From contig JAJVDF010000002.1 of the NCBI GenBank assembly GCA_022410635.1, positions 4,552,415 through 4,616,414 on the forward strand: a DNA stretch of 64,000 nt, given 5' to 3'. The position numbers and the translations under genes are program-made. The notes below the pieces were generated by a model that did not search any database, was not told the DNA's origin, and was given only the letters and a program-made list of their open reading frames with translations. Below, piece by piece: positions 11,960 through 24,846 of the stretch. Origin of the DNA: Tretioscincus oriximinensis. Taxonomy: Eukaryota > Chordata > Lepidosauria > Squamata > Gymnophthalmidae. Within the stretch, counting starts at the first letter, position 1. Every line of letters begins with the position of its first letter.

Positions 11960-12131
11960 TTTGAAAGAAGCTGGAGCTCATAAAGACACACCTCTTCAAC
12001 CTGGCCTTTGGTTGAAAAAACTGATTTTCCTTCCCTTCTTTCCGACATTGTTGTTTTAATATGTTGATTTGGCTTTTATTGTTAATTGCCCTGAGACCTT
12101 CAGGTATAGGACAGTATAGAAATGTACATGA

Positions 12132-12162
<31 letters not shown>

Positions 12163-12168
12163 AAGAGG
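11960..12168 (+). mobile_element. L2-like LINE, 3' end
   Basis: Encodes the tail of an L2 reverse transcriptase (a KTHLF.LAFG-like string, compare KTYLFTRAFG in the 20-kb copy), then a T-rich 3' UTR, the motif CCCTGAGACCTTCAGGTAT and a (AAAT)n tail at about 12133-12165. 5'-truncated and inactive. Confidence 0.75.
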
Positions 12169-12410
12169 TTAAATCCTCTCCCCACAAATATTCCCAAAAC
12201 ATTTCCACTCCTCAAAAATATGGACATGGCTATCAAAATAAATACATGTCCTGCTAAATACTGGCATTTGGTAAGTGAAATCACAAAGCACAACACAACA
12301 TATAAAACACAATATAAATAACAGCAGTGGGAGAATGGCAGAAATAAAAACAGATAACATAGAATGAGCCAATACAAAATTGAATAGTTTAATTTATTAT
12401 TTTGTTACTC

Positions 12411-12999
<589 letters not shown>

Positions 13000-13360
13000 T
13001 GTTGTTGTTCAGTCACATCTAATTCTTCATGCCCCCATGGATCACATCTTACCAGGCTCTTCTGCCCTACAATGCTTCCTCAAATGCCTGATGCTTCCAT
13101 AAATAACATTATCTATTCCTCTAATCCTTGGCCAATCCCTTCTCCTTTTGCCTTCAATTTTCCTCAAAATCAAGACTTTGCCAATGATTTTCTCTTTTCA
13201 TTTGTGTGGTCAAAGCATTTGAGTTTCAACTTCAGTATTTGTATTTCCAATCAACAGTCAGAATTTACTGCTATTTTGATCTCTTTGCAGCCTTTTGAAG
13301 ATAATCAGAAGTCTTCTCCAGCACCATCATTTGAAAGCACTTTGAAGCCTTCCTTCTACT
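13000..13360 (-). mobile_element. BovB/RTE LINE fragment
   Basis: In antisense orientation it carries phrases typical of BovB reverse-transcriptase sequence: a TTGCCTTCAATTTTCC-like block, GTGGTCAAAGCATTTGAG (consensus ggtggccaaagtacttgag), TCAACAGTCAGAATTTACTG, and AGTCTTCTCCAGCACCA. BovB is abundant in squamates and is known for horizontal transfer between vertebrates. Diverged and interrupted, so an old dead copy. Confidence 0.75.
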
Positions 13361-14697
13361 TCAGCTCTTACTCATGGTGACTTTCAACCAGTGGAATGTC
13401 ATGTTGTTTTTTGTGAATAGTTTTGTTGTTATTGTTGTTGTTCACTGATGTGTAGTATTGTGTTATCATCGTGCACTTCTCTTGAGTTTCATGCAGGGAA
13501 GTGCAGAACATTCTGTCTGAATAAATAAAATAATAGACCTGTTGTTTGGCTTTGTTTGGTGGTGATATACAATTGTCTGTGGATTCTATTATTTTCATGG
13601 TGCAACTGGTTTTCTCCGCACATGGGCNTGGTCTAACAGGCTAATAAAATGGGACTTAGAAAGTACTCCATTAGGCCATAGGCAAAGGCCCTTCTATGGA
13701 TTTTCCCAGCAAAAATGGACTAAAACCAAAGAAATGTTTTTCGGTTTTTCTCTGGTCTGCATTCACTATCTCAGATCAGGTCCTGTTTCTTTTGTCTGTG
13801 AGGCCACTTCAGATTATTTTTTAAAGGAATCATTCTCCGCTGGGAAAGAGAAAGGGAGAGTTTGAACCCCCCCCCCCCCCCTGGAAAATAGGTATGGGAT
13901 TCCCAAGAGGTCTGTGGGGAGGAAAGAGTGCCCTGCTGAGCCTTATCCTTCCCTTTGTAAAAACATTCCCAATCTGGATTTTGTAGCTTCCTCCTCAGCT
14001 TTCTGATCAATGCTGCCCTCCCCACATGAACCCCAAAAGACTGATACTGAAGTTCTGATTATGTGCAATTATAGTCTCAGAAATAAAGAACCGATTGCCA
14101 TTTGGTTGCTGCAGTAGCATGACCTATTGGAAAAATGGGTCAGAGCTAAGCTTTAACTGCAGCTTTTCTTGGCTCCAGTGGGGCCAGTAAATCTACTTTA
14201 GGAGGAAATAAAATAAATGGGATTTGATTCAAATTCCATTTCCTTTCCTCCCAAAGTAAACTGTTTTTTGCAGTGGGATCAAGGCCACACACTGCTATGT
14301 TTAGAGTACATCCTTTCTCATTCCTTCTCTTTACTCACTGAATATTATAATTATTTGCAATATATATTGCAATACTACTATATTTGAAAATTTAATGATA
14401 ATATCTGAAATTTGAGGATCGCTGATTGCAATGCTTTTTGTCTGCTTCTCATCACAGTAGTTGTTGGGTACTACTGAAATGGGCTAGGTCCAAGCGGACT
14501 TGTATGCAGTTTTCTATATCTGCAGAAGCTTTTCCATTGCTTTCTTCCAAGAACAGGTTGAAAATCAAAGTAGTGATTCTCCATTTTCCAACAATTTACT
14601 TCACCACTAAGCTATATGTACTCCCACCTCAGCATATTATGTATACACAAATGTTTTTCTGAGAAGCAGAATGGAATGATGTCTAATCCAGTATATA
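13361..14697. other. Unannotated stretch with short low-complexity sites
   Basis: Contains a C homopolymer of about 14 at 13867-13880 and a small imperfect palindrome at about 14207-14275 (AGGAGGAAA arm against TTTCCTCC). No gene recognised. Confidence 0.4.
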
Positions 14698-14771
14698 CTG
14701 CTCAAAACAATTAAGGGAACACTTAGTGTTACACTGTTATGTTAATGTGTTCCCTTAATTGTTTTCAGCGG
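14698..14771. mobile_element. Tc1/mariner-type MITE, 74 bp, nearly all inverted repeat
   Basis: Left end CTGCTCAAAACAATTAAGGG and right end, reverse-complemented, CCGCTGAAAACAATTAAGGG, each followed by AACAC. The element sits between TA dinucleotides (14696-14697 and 14772-14773), the Tc1/mariner target duplication. The tips match a Tc1-like family known from vertebrates (CTGCTCAAAA...AGGGAACAC). Only about 20 bp of loop separate the arms, so it is a minimal deletion derivative. Confidence 0.8.
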
Positions 14772-14965
14772 TATATATTTACTTAAAGAAGAAAGGAACT
14801 TAATTGATTCAGCAAAACAGGTATGTATACATTAATGCAAATGAAATTTGTGTCTTTGTTTTTAAATTATCAGAATATTTACTGGTAAGAATGCACCACA
14901 TCATCATCAGCGCTATTTTTCAGTCAGCCCAGTATACATACTGGTAGGCTTTTTTACTTTTAATG
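14772..14965. other. Unannotated spacer
   Basis: Nothing recognised. Confidence 0.4.
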
Positions 14966-15308
14966 CTAGGACAGACAAGAGAAAATATTTTTTCACCCAG
15001 TGGGTCATTTATCTGTGGAATTTACTTGCAGAAGAAGTGGTAGTTAGCAGCCTGGATAGCTTTAAGTCAGATAAGTTCATGAAAGCCAAGGGTATTAATA
15101 GCTACTAGAATGAATTGATACAGCCTACAGGATGGAGCAACAGGCAGCATTCCTGAAGGATCATTTGAAGGGAGTCAAGAACAGATGAAGATTTTGCTTT
15201 CTGCTGCTTGAGAGAGCCCAGGTGCTGTTGGGAATCCTTTGTGTGAGACGGAATGCTGGACTAGCTGGGCTCTGGACCCATTCAGCAGAGCTCCTCCTAT
15301 GTTCTTAT
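14966..15308 (+). mobile_element. CR1 LINE 3' end (TATGTTCTTAT type)
   Basis: Contains TTTTTTCACCCAGTGGGTCA, GTGGAATTTACTTGCAGAAG, AGCCTGGATAGCTTTAAG, the CAGAATGCTGGACTAG-like block and the terminal CTCCTATGTTCTTATA. This second CR1 subfamily recurs on both strands through the window and lacks the ATTCTATG end. Inactive. Confidence 0.85.
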
Positions 15309-15432
15309 ATATGTATATACATTTAGAGTAATAGACTATTTCCATTATATCACACTTGATATATAGCATATTGATAACTTTCTTCTTAGAAAAAATGCTA
15401 TTATCAGGGTGAGTATCTACAGAATATTATTC

Positions 15433-15490
15433 TTTTATTTATTTATTTATTATTTATTATTTATTTATTTATTATTATTATTATTTATTA

Positions 15491-15565
<75 letters not shown>
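15433..15565. repeat. (TTA)n / (TTTA)n microsatellite
   Basis: TTTA-rich start then a long uninterrupted TTA tract. Could have grown from the A-rich tail of a minus-strand retroposon. Confidence 0.95.
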
Positions 15566-15567
<2 letters not shown>

Positions 15568-16487
15568 TAGTAACTCTAACTCTGTAGCCATGTTACTATT
15601 ATTCAAGCTACTACAGACGCCCAATCAGGTTTTTAAGAAATGTAGCTTAGGCCTCTGGCCTTTAACAGTGCACCTTTCGAACAACAATAAAATCCAGCTT
15701 TGGTTTAGCCTTGTTGGCCCGGAAAAGGCGAAAGGTCACCTGCAGTGGGTATCTTTCTACCAGGGAAGCTACTCTGTCTTAATTAGCTCAGGAAGTGAGG
15801 CTGGCCCCAAAGCAATCATCTTTGTTTGTTAACACACCCTATCGGCAGCGTTGCTCCATATAAATAAAACATGACCAAGATTATAATGTCATGTTCTTGT
15901 GGACTGCAAACCCTGGTAAGTGCTCAAGTCGAATGCACAAAAACATCCCAGAGCAATCTGGTGCGTATCAGAGGGCAGGAAAGAATATTATTCATTCCTA
16001 AGCAACCACATGTGGACTGGCTTCTAATGTTAAATACAATTGTTTGCTCAAACACTGGGAAGATGGCTAGGATCAAACTTTCTCTTGCCTTTGTCTCTGG
16101 GAAGCAGCAAGCTGCACATTGCAGCAAGCTGAGAAGACCTGTGTTGCAGCATTTAAGTTGTAAATAATTATTCTACTCTCTTTTATTCTCACCTCCCTGC
16201 CAACTATTTTTAGTTTCTCTTTTTTTTCTTTTAGTTTCCTTGGCTGATTTACATCTGCAGCGGAACAGGCCTTGATTCTGATAAACTGTAAAATACGTAT
16301 TTGAAGCAAATGAAAAATCCATATGAAATACAGGGACATGTTATCCGTTCTGCCACCATGTTCCCTTGGATAGCAGCTCCTTAGAAGGCAAAGAAAATGA
16401 AAATTCCCTTTATTTTGGCAGTTATTGAATCTCCCATGCGCCTCTGGCTGGTCAGTGAGTCAGAACTGCTGATCATAGAGTACATAC
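15566..16487. other. Unannotated stretch
   Basis: No gene or repeat recognised; small open frames on both strands at 15590-16340 lack recognisable domains. Confidence 0.4.
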
Positions 16488-16695
16488 AAAGGAACATAAA
16501 AGAGTCCTGCTGAATGAGCCCAGAGCCCATTTAGTCCAGCATTTGCACCTGGGAAATCTGAAGCAGAAGAAGGCAAAACCCTCACTTGTTCTCGACTCCC
16601 TGCAAATAGTACTTCTGGAATACTGCCTATTGCTCCATCTCAGACGCAGTATCAAGAGATCTGTTCTAGTAGCTATTTATACCATTGGCTATCCC
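16488..16695 (-). mobile_element. CR1 LINE 3' end fragment
   Basis: Antisense CR1: GGAACATAAAAGAGTCCTG, CCATTTAGTCCAGCATT, GACTCCCTGCAAATAGTAC and TAGCTATTTATACC in order. Same subfamily as 14966-15308. Confidence 0.85.
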
Positions 16696-16802
16696 AAAAG
16701 ATGGTGGCACTCAATGGGACTCCGGAGTGGGGGGAGTTCTGACTGCTTCTAGCACTATATATCTTATGGTACCTTCTTTTTTCCTATGGAATTCTCTCCC
16801 TG

Positions 16803-17040
16803 CAACACCCGGTGTAATGGTTAAAGGGTTGGACTCTTCTCTGGTAGTCTCCTGGCTCGATTCAACACCCCTCCAGGAAGCCAGCTGGGTGATCTTGGGC
16901 CAATCATAGCTGTTTAGAACTCTCTCAATCCTGCCTACTTCACAGNGCATCTGTTGTGTAGAAAGCAACAAAAGCTACGTGCACCGCCCTTTGGTTGTCT
17001 GCCTGAGACCTGAGTGTGGAGTTTAAGAAAAAATAAATAA
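16803..17040 (+). mobile_element. tRNA-derived CORE-SINE (family A), copy 1
   Basis: tRNA-like head with a B-box-like GGCTCGATTCA, core block CAGCTGGGTGATCTTGGGCC typical of MIR/CORE-SINEs, then CATCTGTTGTGTAGAAAGCA and an L2-type tail ending in AATAAATAA. Diverged, one N in the body. Confidence 0.8.
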
Positions 17041-17524
17041 GTGCATCAATCAATCAATAATAGATTGTGGACGTATTAGCTAATCTTAAACTGAAACGTG
17101 AACCTGGGCGAGAAAGTGAAAAATAGAATAGAGTCAGTTCTGAGTGACCCCTGTATGATGTAGCATTGGTTGCTAATTCTGGGAGTAAGAGAAGGCAGCA
17201 CCAGCATCTCCACAATCCTTAACTGATGCCACTTACCACATTGCTGCCCTCCATGGTGGAGAGGGTGGCAACTAACCAAGGGGTTTCCGTCCAGGCCACT
17301 GCTGCCTTCTTCCCTCTTGATACCACTGCTTCCCCTTGCTTCCCCTCCTTTCTACCTCTGCCAGGGCTTTTTTGTGCTGCCGTTTCTGGGCACATTCTGT
17401 GTAGAATCCAGAGGTTTTCATGCTAATTTTTACCACTTCTTTTTTTCCTTATTTCCTTTTGCTTCCAAAGCAACTGCTCCTGTGCCGCCCTCAGGCTATG
17501 CAGCTAGCCGGACACTATCTAATT
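17041..17524. other. Unannotated stretch
   Basis: Nothing recognised; somewhat C/T-rich at 17280-17480. Confidence 0.4.
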
Positions 17525-18005
17525 TACATAAGAACGTGAGAAAAGCTTTGCTGAATTGGGCTAGAGTCCATCTAGTCCAGCATTCTGTCTCACACAGAGC
17601 CCTACCAATTGCACCTGGGCTGTCTGAACTGAAGGAGGCAAAATCTTCACCTGTTCTTGACTCCCTGCAAATAGCATTTCAGGAATGCTGCCTGTTGCTC
17701 CATCATGGAGGCAGTATCAAAAGATCCATCCTAGTACCTATTTATACCCTTGCTGTCCATGAACCTGTCTAATCCTGCCTCAAAACTATCCAGGCCTGCT
17801 AGCTACCACCTCCTCTGGAAGTTAATTCCATAGGCTGATGACCCTGTGGGTAAAAACATACTTTCCGTTGTCTGTCCTCACTCTTCTGCCCATCAGTTTC
17901 AAGGAATCCCCTCTAGTCTTAGTGTTGTGTGATAGAAAAAACAATTTTCTCTATTCACCTTATCCATCCCATGTTGTGTCTTTATGAGCCAAACATCTCA
18001 AAGAG
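17525..18005 (-). mobile_element. CR1 LINE 3' end, longest minus-strand copy
   Basis: Antisense CR1 from ACATAAGAACGTGAGAAAAG through TCCATCTAGTCCAGCATTCT, GACTCCCTGCAAATAGCAT, TAGCTACCACCTCCTCTGGA to TGTGTGATAGAAAAAACAAT and TTATCCATCCCATG. Covers the 3' UTR and the last part of ORF2. Frame broken. Confidence 0.88.
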
Positions 18006-19714
18006 CACGAGATAGAGATGTCAGTATAGCAAACTACTTTTGCCTTCCACTGTCTGGAAAAGGGTTAATGTGGCCTTTGCACAGCCACCAAACACACCTT
18101 TTTTCATGTGTATTTATGTCTATCTGGTTCTTATATTTATATGTTGCATTTCTATAATCAACTGACAATCTCACAGGGACGAAGCAAAAAAAAGAAAGCA
18201 GAACGTGAAGCAGTGAGGAGAACAATAAGCATTATGCGCTACGCTGTTATGTGAAGAAACCCATCCATTGCATAGGTACCTCTTGAGGGTGATCAGTGAA
18301 CAAGACGTTTCAGGAGCATAATTCAGGAAATGTGGAAAGGAGATTTAACTGATATGCTCTTCCTCCCCCATTCTTTTTGGGTTGGATATAAATGCATCCG
18401 ATTATTAAGGTTGTGCCAGCGTCTCTGTGTTCCCTTGGTGCATGTTGGCACTCCAACGCTCAATCTGGGAACAAACATGCTTACATAATAGGCATTAAAA
18501 AATAATAACAAGTTTGCTTCTTGAAAATGATAATTGAAGTTTGGGAGAAAAATGACAGGAGTGCTAATTTGGAAATAGTTTTTCACCATTGCCGTTTTTT
18601 TCTGGCCATCTCTGTCAGGGCAACCCAAAAGACCAATGCCAAATATTAATGCTCATGGGCTGCAATGAGAAAGTTTTCCTATGTATTAGTAGTTTACAAT
18701 CTTCAGATGTCAGGAGAAAGAGATTTGCCTGGTCCTTGACATTCCAACCTGAGAAAAATAGGTGATAAGGTGGTTTAGTTTATGACCTCAAAGGGGATAC
18801 AAAAGGGAAAGAACTCCATCTTTGTGTCAATAGCGAAGCTAGGCTCTTGGGGCCCCTTGGTATGGGGTTTGTTCCCGCACGGTTTCCTTACCTTGTTTTT
18901 AAATGCTAAAGGGTGATGCTAATTAGTGTGCCGTGAGCCAACACGCAATTCGGATGTGTTGCACATGCACACACACAGCTATAATAAGTGATAATCAGAA
19001 CTGCTTCTTGTCGCGTGGCATAGTAACTAGCATCACAGACCCAGCCACGCTGTGCCAGACGGGAGGGAGGGCCCAAGCTCACTGCGGGGGGCTTAATGGC
19101 CAAACCTTCAGGACTCCAGGGTGGGTCTGCAGCTGCTCTATTTCATGCCCCCTGTTTCATGCCCTTGACACTCAATATAGTCCTGGAAGAATTGCGGGCT
19201 TTGGCTTTTGGTTGGAGACACACAGAGCGCTTCCTCACCTCACATTTTTCCTTACTATTTCTTTTAAAATGCATTTGCGACTTGTTTCTCATGTTTCCTC
19301 GCTGCTCCAATATATTGCTTAGCAATCTCATCACATAAGAAGAGATTGCTTTGCTTGCCTTACTACAATTCTCAGCATTCTCTTCAAGCCCAGAGCCGCT
19401 GAATGTCCACACGAAAATAAAAATGTTCGCTGTTGAATAGCACAAACTGCGCTAGCTAGAAATTCCATGACAACAGAGCTTTTTAGCAAGTGGATAGCTA
19501 AAACATGCGCAACCACTTAGGGCAGATTGAAGGTGTTGTTGCTTCCACTTCGCAAAATATTGTGAATCAGTGTGAACCCATACTCATACACATGTAATGT
19601 TGTCCACAATAAATTTGACTTTTCTGTTGACTCAAGGAAGAAACATTGCATTGGTGGCATGACAGCAGTGCCTGTTTAATGTCACAGAGCAGATTACACC
19701 AATAATTTTTTTTT
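18006..19714. other. Unannotated stretch
   Basis: No gene or known repeat recognised. Contains a short CACA tract near 18967. Confidence 0.4.
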
Positions 19715-20345
19715 TTTTTAGTACTTTTATCCTGCCCTTCACCCTAAGGTCGCAGGGCGGCTTACAACATTAAAATAACGTAACAGTTAAAAACAGTGAC
19801 CCCCAAACCCTCCCCACCCATTCACCCCCCCCAGGCGTGAGCCCGGCCNGGAGGNCCCCTAACTACCAAATGCCCGGGTGAAGAGGTAGGTCTTCACCAG
19901 ACGACGGAATGTTAACAAAGATGTCGCCTGGCGAGCCTCAAGAGGGAGGCTATTCCATAATTGGGGGGCTACCGCTGAGAAGGCTCTTTTGCGTGCCCCA
20001 GTTGTTCTCCACGAAGAGGGCACCACGAGCCTATTCTCCCCAGCGGACCTGAGGCAGCGGGTTGGCCTGTACAGGANTAGACGGTCCCTTAGGTACGCAG
20101 GTCCCAAGCCGTTTAGGACTTTATATGTCAAAACAAGCACTTTGAATTGGGCTCGGAAGCGAATTGGAAGCCAGTGCAGTTGTTTCAGGATCGGGGTAAT
20201 ATGGGCCCGACCCGGGGTCCCAGTCAGCAGCCGGGCCGCCATATTTTGCACCAGCTCCAGNCTCNGGACNGTCTTCAAAGGCAGCCCCANGTAGAGAGCG
20301 TTACAGTAGTCCAATCTGGAGGTTACAAGAGCGTGGATAATATCT
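19715..20345 (-). mobile_element. L2-like LINE, C-terminal reverse transcriptase and 3' end
   Basis: The minus-strand frame at 19859-20314 (151 codons with Ns) encodes the conserved L2 C-terminal region: DYCNALY, LELVQNMAARLLTGTP, RAQFKVLVLTYKVLNGLGP, and AVAPQLWNSLP...LLTFRRLVKTYLFTRAFG. It is followed by a 3' UTR with a GTAAGCCGCCCTGCGACC-like tail. Nine ambiguous bases fall here, which suggests reads from several near-identical copies were merged, so the family may be young. 5'-truncated. Confidence 0.9.
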
Positions 20346-21609
20346 GTTCTATTTGGAACCTGGATGTTTCCAGCAGAAAGTCATTGAACAAGTAGGGAAG
20401 AAGATGTATGTGCATATTGCTAATTAGTTTATTTTCATTTTTACCCCCTTTAGTCCCAAAGATAAAATGCAAGGACATCATTCTAAGAATTTTCCATTGA
20501 AATAAAAGGAAATAATCAAAGTACTTGAATTTAAGACTAGTTATAACAAAACTGTTTTTTTCAAACCTTCTTCTCAAGATATTCTTCCCAAGGTAGTTAT
20601 TCTTAGTTTAGAAAGTTGTAGAAGCTATAGATGAGGGTGGAGAAAGGCTTAGAGATGTAGTCCATCAAAAAGGACTAAGTGGATGATCTCATCCCATTAT
20701 TTTTAACTCTGTACACCATTGATAATTAATTTGTCTGACATCATATTGATTTCCTGTCTGTTGTTTTATTGTCAACATTTTGTTTGTAATATACAACTGG
20801 TTAGATTCCAATTAACCCTTCTAGCCAAGTAACACTTTGCAGTGATGGAAGTAGTTTTTGCAGGGCTCTAACTGAAGTATTCAAAACTTTTGAAGCAGAA
20901 TTATGGGAGGCAGGTAGATCTTTTCATATGGAATTCTTAGATCTGGAAGCCTTAAGAGATGCCCTCTGCATACAAGAATTTATGACCAAATTGCCCTCTT
21001 TTCTTGCCAGGTCAACAAAGCTTGAGTGTTCTTGGTCTCGAGTTTGTCAATTAGCATTTCTAAAGAATATTTCTGCATGAACAAACCATCCTGTTAACAG
21101 AACTTGGTGATATTAGGAATCCAGATACCCTTACACTACAAATATAATTCTAGATTGGGCTGCTGTGACCTAACATAGCATTCATTGTCTTAATTACAAG
21201 CTGACTTTATTTTCTCTCTCTGAAATGTTGCAAAGGATTTAATAGGATAATTAAAAAACGTTTATGCTCCCTCCTCTTCTTGCTCCATTTTATGGAGGAA
21301 CACCATAGTTAGTACAAGTTTCAAGCCTTCTCAAAGAGAATGTATTGTCAGTACTGGATGAATTGCTGTTGGTTGGTGATGTCAACAATTTAAATAACTA
21401 TTAGTTATTTTAAGAAGATGAAGCAGTAGACTATAGTCAAGACACAAGTATGATGGAGAAAAGATTTTTGATTGTTATCTCCAATGCATGCTTTCATATA
21501 TAGAGATGAAGAGTTCAGTGTTTAAATTGGAAGGAATGTTAGAAATATGTCCTACCCTACACATGCTCAGTACTGTTAATGTTATTGAGAAGACAAGCAA
21601 AAAAATACA
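20346..21609. other. Unannotated stretch
   Basis: AT-rich sequence without recognisable genes or repeats. Confidence 0.4.
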
Positions 21610-21718
21610 TCTGAAAAAGTAGAGTCTACGAACCTTTCCCTTCTTGATCTCCAAGTGCTACAAGCCCCCTTGTTGGACTTTCTATTAAGTCCACAGCATT
21701 TTCTCTGAAATCGAAAAC
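21610..21718 (-). repeat. Foldback family F1, half copy
   Basis: Contains CATCTGAAAAAGTAGAG, TCTACGAAC, AAGTGCTACAAGCCCCCTTG, GGACTTTCTATTAAGTCCAC and TTCTCTGAAA, i.e. one arm and the TTTCAGAG terminus (in reverse) of F1. The hammerhead-like core is degenerate. Confidence 0.6.
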
Positions 21719-21740
21719 ATACATTTTAACTTAAAAAAAT

Positions 21741-22158
21741 ATGAACATAAGAATTGGACCAGAGCCCATCTAGTCTAGCATTCTGTCTTACATTTGCACC
21801 TAGGCACTCACCCATTTTCTATTCCCTGCAAATAACATTTTAGAAATACTGTTGCTGGTTCATCCCAGAAGCAGTATCAAGGCATCTAGCCTAATAGTTA
21901 TTGATACGCTGGCTTCCTATTAAGATATTCCCATCTTAAGGCTATCAAGGCTGTTAGCTATCACCACTTCTTCTAGAAGTAAATTCCATAGAACATTGAC
22001 CCTCTAGATAAAAGACAAACTTTACCTCCTCTGTTTTTAACTGTTTTACCCATCAACCTCATAGAGTGTCCTCTGGTTCTAGTGTTGTGTGATAGAGAAA
22101 ATAATTTTTCTCTAGTCACCTTATCAATCTAATGCATGATTTTATACATTCCAATCAG
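21741..22158 (-). mobile_element. CR1 LINE 3' end fragment
   Basis: Antisense CR1: CATCTAGTCTAGCATTCTGT, TCCCTGCAAATAACATTTTA, CTGTTAGCTATCACCACTTC, GTGTTGTGTGATAGAGAAAA, ATGCATGATTTTATACATTC. Diverged. Confidence 0.85.
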
Positions 22159-22300
22159 TGTGGAATCCTCCATGAAGCCAACTGAGTGACCTTAGGACAG
22201 TCACAGTTCTTTAGAAGTCTTTCAGCCCACCTTCTTCACAGGGTGTCTATTGTGGGGAAAGCAACAGCAGCTATTTGCACCTCCCTTTGATTGTTGTTGT
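22159..22300 (+). mobile_element. CORE-SINE family A, partial copy
   Basis: Lacks the tRNA head. Has GAAGCCAACTGAGTGACCTT, GTCACAGTTCTTTAGAA, CACAGGGTGTCTATTGTGG and AAAGCAACAGCAGCTA, then a (TTG)n run. It abuts the 5' side of a CR1 fragment. Confidence 0.7.
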
Positions 22301-24846
22301 TGTTGTCCAAGGTGGCACCCATGCCCTTTTTGGCTTTTGTGGACTAAAGTCCCCTGTTTAATGCTTCAAAAAATTAATATTCTAATCAATTTATATTTCT
22401 AATTATAACTGCTTTTGGACTGAAGTCATCATTGTTAATTAATACTAGGGATTTTAGGCAATCAATTCAATTATTTAATTGCGATGGAACATTAATTAAA
22501 CTTCCTGTAATAAAAAATACAAAGTTCTTTCTTTTAAATCTAAAAGCTAAAAGCTAAAAAGGAGGAGTATGTTATGGAAAGTAGTATAACCAAGCCTTAT
22601 AATATGGGGCATTCCTCTATATTAGGATTCTCACCTAAAAATGGTATGGAGTTTTGGATCTTTAATGGCTTGAGAAGAGAGGACTCTTCTGCTTCAGACC
22701 CCAAGAAAATTAAATTAATTACCAGTACTCAGCGCTTCAGGATACTGGCAAATGCACATTAGTGGTGCAATCAGACATAGATTTTTGGATTGCCCTTTAC
22801 TAAGGATCACCACAGTGGTAGACATCCCAAGGTTCTCCTGCTGGTGGGATCATCATGATGCCTTGAACATACAAGGCAATGGAGCTTGCGCTATTCTCCC
22901 GGGTTCCACCCAGGAAAAGCTCCTTTGTCGTGGAAGGAGAGGTTGCACAAACCAACAGGAAGCTGCCAGAAGCCCTGGGGTCTGTCGTGCCATTGCAAGG
23001 CTTAAGATATGGTGAGAAGGTGCCAATCAGGACTGTAAAATTGTAGCTGGCTGACATGTGTAGTAGCGATTTCCTGCTCCTTCCTGTCTTCTCTTGCCAG
23101 TTCCATGTGGACTTTTGAGGTAATATGTATAGCTGGGGGATTGCATTATGCTGGGTTTAAACATCATTTCAGGTTTTACCCTNTGTGGAAGGGACTTGTG
23201 TCACACTATTTTTCAAACAAGTACCTCAAAACCTACCTTGCTTTTCTCTTCTTTTATTGTTTACCTCTCTGTTGACAAATGCTTATCACTAATTGGTTAC
23301 TCACTTGTAAGCTTTGTGGCTCTGATTATGTGTCTTTAGAAGCCATTTCCAGACTGAATGACTGTTTAAACCTCAGTTGCTTCCCATACAATTCAGCCCC
23401 CAAATGAGTTGCTTTTGGAGTTATAATTTTGTGTATAGGAAAGGATGGATCATATTCAGGCCTTAGGACAAATTAAGCCCTTTTTTGGCATTTAATGTCT
23501 GTTCCTAAAGCCTCAGATCCATCCAGAAGGTACCTATGTACTTTCCCTCAATAGCACTTGCTATGCACTTTTAAAAGATAACCCTCCAAGTGACAGTTAC
23601 AGAAGCAGCCCTCTTCATTTTGCCTCTGAAAGTGTTTGGAAAAGCTTTTTTGGGCAAACTCAAACTGATGGCAATTACAAAAAGTGTCTTTATTTAGGTC
23701 ACAGCAACTGGGACTGTTGCTCTGTCTTTTCATCTTCTAAGAGAAGGCTTTTGAGAAGAAGTCACCTGAATAAATTAAAACTGTGGAGGAATTGCCTTGT
23801 GAGCTGGCCTTGTCTGTCCCCTTTGGAGGGGTGTCTTTATTTCTGTGGCATCATGAGAATCCCTCCTGTTTCTAAGTATAGAATTCTTATAGACAGCATC
23901 GCAGAAAAGGAAGAAGCAAGAAATGATCTGAATTTCTGTTAAATGGAAATAACTGCATGTCTTTTTGTATGTGCGTTCGTGTATGTATCTCCCCCTTCCC
24001 CTGGTCTTTCCCTACAAACTCATGGCTGGAGCTGGCAGAACAAGGCTTTGTGATAAATATATAATGAAAGGTCTATGTTAATCATTTCAGTTTTTGCAAC
24101 AGCCACTTTAGTTGGCTTTAATTTGTGAATCTCCTGAGCCTCTCACAACTTGATGGTCCTCCTTCAGGGGAAACCTTTGGAAAATGGAGTGTGTCATTCA
24201 ACGCAGTAAATGGAGTTGGCAAATCTTTCCCTCTTTCTCTTATGGGACTTTGAGTAAATTGCAGATGTATGATGTAATGTGCAGGGATGGATGATGGGAG
24301 CTAGGAACAGTTTTACTGCTTAAGTAATGTCATCCCAACTTCTGTGAAGTTGGAGCAGGTGTGAAGTTTGACCCATGGCGAATGGGACTGCAGTCTGAGA
24401 TCTTGCACCTGAAACTGCCAGTGCCTGGTAAAACAAAATTGCCCCTCATGTTCCGTGACACATGTCATTGCCAATATATTTCTCAGCATCAAAATGGCTC
24501 GCAGATTTGTCCATTGTGCAGCCTCTCAGGATAAGAACTAATGTAGGAGCTTCAGGGATTTTGAAAACTTCCAGGACTGAGAGAAAATCCACTTCTTTTA
24601 AGTGATTACAAGAATACTGAATTCTTTATTTGAGCTGTGGTCGTATCCTATGTTCAATCTGTTCTCAGAACATCTTGTTCTCAGAAATCACTTATTTTTC
24701 CTATATGAATGTTTGGTGGGTTTTGGTTGGATATGTATGCATGAGGTGTGTTTTGTAAAATGGTTATTTTAAAAAAAACATTCCTGTGTGATCACACTTT
24801 AAATCAGTTCCCAGACAGTAGATCTCTCTCTCTCTGTGTCATACAT
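22301..24846. other. Unannotated stretch, partly AT-rich homeodomain-site-like
   Basis: 22365-22505 is dense in TAATTA/AATTAA strings. 24040-24330 is repeat-free and may be conserved. No gene recognised. Open frames at 22752-23057 on both strands have no recognisable domain. Confidence 0.35.
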
